A stretch of 64,000 bases of DNA from Rhizobium sp. ASV8 (GTDB taxonomy: Bacteria; Pseudomonadota; Alphaproteobacteria; Rhizobiales; Rhizobiaceae), in assembly GCF_016429255.1 (NCBI RefSeq), contig NZ_JAELUG010000008.1, forward strand, positions 1 to 64,000, written 5' to 3'. The position numbers and the translations under genes are program-made. Position 1 is the stretch's first letter, and the number at the start of each line of letters is the position of its first letter. The notes beneath the pieces are model-generated. The model was given only the letters and a program-made list of their open reading frames with translations, was not told the DNA's origin and made no database searches. This document shows, in pieces, positions 62,281-64,000 of this stretch.

Positions 62281-64000
62281 TTAGGCACCGGCACCATAGG
62301 CGGCAATGGCAGCCATGTTGACGATATCGGAATCCTTGGCGCCCATCGACGTGATCTGCACCGGCTTGTCGAGGCCGACGAGAAGCGGCCCGATGACCGT
62401 GGAGCCGCCAAGCTCCTGCAGCATCTTGGTGGAGATCGCCGCCGAGTGGAATGCCGGCATGATGAGCACGTTAGCTGGCCCGGAAAGCCGCGAGAATGGA
62501 TAGAGACTCTCCATGATCTTGCGGTTCAGCGCTACGTCAGCCGACATTTCGCCGTCGAACTCGAAGTTCACATGGCGCTTGTCGAGGATGCCGACTGCCT
62601 CGCGCACCCGCTCCGAGCGCTCGCCCGAGGGATGGCCGAAGGTGGAGTAGGCAAGCATGGCGACGCGCGGCTCGTAACCCATGCGACGGGCGAAGCCGGC
62701 TGCCTCTTCCGCGATCTCCGCCAACTCCTCGGCCGTCGGCATGTCATGCACGGCGGTGTCCGCGACGAAGACTGTACGGCCGCGGGCAAGCACGATCGAT
62801 ACGCCGATGACCCGATGCCCCGGCTTGGCGTCGATGCAGCGGCGCACATCTTCGAGCGCTGTCGAATAGTTGCGCGTCACGCCCGTCACCATGCCGTCGG
62901 CGTCTCCCAAGGCGACCATGCAGGCGGCGAAGTGATTGCGGTCGTTGTGGATCAGGCGCGTGACGTCGCGGTGCAGATAGCCCTGGCGTTGCAGCCGGGC
63001 ATAGAGATAGTCGATATAGGTGTCGACCCGCTTGGAAATGCGGGCGTTGACGATTTCGAGGCCGGGGCGATTGAGATCGATGCCGGCGCGCTCGGCGGTG
63101 GAATGGATCAAGTCCTCGCGGCCGAGGAGGATCGCAGTGCCGAGGCCCTGATTGGCGTAGGAGAGGGCGGCGCGCATGACCTGCTCTTCTTCCGCCTCGG
63201 CGAAGACGATGCGCTTCTGATGACGGCGCACACGCTCGTAAAGCTGCGACAGCGTCGAGGCGATCGGATCGCGCCGGGCTGAAAGCTCGCGGGCATAGGC
63301 GTCCATGTCAGGCATTTCGCGCCGGGCGACGCCGCTTTCGATCGCGGCCTTGGCGACAGCTACCGGAATGGCCGAGATGAGGCGCGGGTCGAATGGCACG
63401 GGGATGATATATTGCGGGCCGAAACGCGGGCGCGCGCCTTGATAGGCGGCGACCACATCATCAGGCACGTCTTCGCGGGCAAGACTCGCCAGTGCGTTGA
63501 CGGCGGCAATCTTCATCTCGTCGTTAATGGTGGTGGCGCGCACGTCGAGCGCACCGCGGAAGATATAGGGGAAGCCAAGGACGTTGTTGACCTGGTTCGG
63601 ATAGTCCGAGCGCCCCGTCGCCATGATCGCATCGTCGCGGATGCGGGCGACTTCCTCAGGCGTGATTTCCGGGTCGGGATTGGCCATGGCGAAGATGATC
63701 GGCTTGTCCGCCATCGAACGAATCATATCTTCCGAGAAGGCATCCTTTTGCGACAGGCCGAACACGACATCGGCGCCCTTCATCGCTTCGGCCAGCGTGC
63801 GCCTGTCGGTCTTGACAGCGTGTGCCGACTTCCACTGGTTCATGCCTTCGCTGCGGCCCTGATAGATCACGCCCTTGGTGTCGCAGAGAATGATGTTTTC
63901 CGGGTTGAAGCCCATCGCCTTGATCAACTCGACGCAGGCGATGGCCGCGGCACCCGCACCGTTGCACACGAGCTTGGTGGTCTTGAGGTCGCGGCCCGTC
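62281..64000 (-). CDS. NADP-dependent malic enzyme with phosphotransacetylase-like C-terminus, 3' part
   Basis: The frame is open to the right edge, so the N-terminus is missing. The visible 570 or so residues hold the NAD(P)-binding malic domain ([50 protein letters not shown]) followed by a PTA-like domain ([24 protein letters not shown]). This is the rhizobial two-domain malic enzyme (tme or dme type), which decarboxylates malate to pyruvate; I cannot tell which of the two from this part. It may be regulated through the PTA domain by acetyl-CoA. Confidence 0.92.
   Translation of the reverse strand, partial: TGRDLKTTKLVCNGAGAAAIACVELIKAMGFNPENIILCDTKGVIYQGRSEGMNQWKSAHAVKTDRRTLAEAMKGADVVFGLSQKDAFSEDMIRSMADKPIIFAMANPDPEITPEEVARIRDDAIMATGRSDYPNQVNNVLGFPYIFRGALDVRATTINDEMKIAAVNALASLAREDVPDDVVAAYQGARPRFGPQYIIPVPFDPRLISAIPVAVAKAAIESGVARREMPDMDAYARELSARRDPIASTLSQLYERVRRHQKRIVFAEAEEEQVMRAALSYANQGLGTAILLGREDLIHSTAERAGIDLNRPGLEIVNARISKRVDTYIDYLYARLQRQGYLHRDVTRLIHNDRNHFAACMVALGDADGMVTGVTRNYSTALEDVRRCIDAKPGHRVIGVSIVLARGRTVFVADTAVHDMPTAEELAEIAEEAAGFARRMGYEPRVAMLAYSTFGHPSGERSERVREAVGILDKRHVNFEFDGEMSADVALNRKIMESLYPFSRLSGPANVLIMPAFHSAAISTKMLQELGGSTVIGPLLVGLDKPVQITSMGAKDSDIVNMAAIAAYGAGA

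Noticed and set aside
1..64000. tRNA, rRNA, CRISPR arrays, insertion sequences, prophage genes
   Set aside because: No cloverleaf-like CCA-end genes, rRNA segments, regularly spaced repeats, transposases or integrases were recognised by reading; a covariance-model scan would be decisive for tRNAs and sRNAs.

Overview
The window reads as chromosomal DNA of a fast-growing rhizobium (Rhizobiaceae, probably Rhizobium sensu stricto). It has high-GC codon use, short dense operons, and rhizobial palindromic repeats between genes. It also carries the blocks dnaA/rpsT/mutM/ubiE/ubiB, rph/rdgB/hemW, hrcA/grpE, ptsN/hpf/rpoN/lptB/lptA/lptC and lspA/sensor kinase/olsB that I associate with this family near dnaA. 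No rRNA, tRNA, CRISPR array, insertion sequence or prophage gene was recognised. Genes are intact except at the two edges: a LysE-type exporter on the left and a malic enzyme on the right.

Left part (1-23.7 kb) is a mosaic of accessory and metabolic genes. It holds exporters with linked regulators, dut, prfC, an orphan iron-complex-type binding protein followed by trmO and a molbindin, a choline-sulfate locus (choX, betC and a LysR regulator), and the trehalose pair otsB-otsA. It continues with coaBC, a class II amidotransferase, LysR-controlled SDR and MFS genes, and an ArsR/SRPBCC/GFA operon. A 24-codon ORF with a strong ribosome binding site and its own terminator lies at 13968-14042.

The most interesting region is 23.7-31.2 kb. 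Six minus-strand genes form one operon: a histidine-ammonia-lyase homologue that lacks the MIO-forming triad, a hydantoinase-like amidohydrolase, an N-carbamoyl amino acid hydrolase, a DUF917/S-methyl-thiohydantoin desulfurase protein, a TfoX-like protein and a divergent urocanase. The set matches step for step a route from ergothioneine to glutamate: trimethylamine elimination, hydration of thiourocanate, desulfuration, hydantoin ring opening and decarbamoylation. Ordinary histidine utilisation does not need the desulfurase, hydantoinase or carbamoylase.

Right part (31.4-64 kb) is mostly housekeeping: ubiquinone synthesis (ubiB, ubiE), DNA repair (mutM), rpsT, and dnaA behind a leader rich in GANTC sites. 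It continues with hemW/rdgB/rph, heat-shock control (hrcA, grpE), nitrogen-PTS, ribosome hibernation and sigma-54, and LPS export. The last genes are sppA/ihfB/lapA, RNA methyltransferases with lspA, a hybrid histidine kinase, ornithine-lipid synthesis (olsB), an adenylate cyclase and the malic enzyme.
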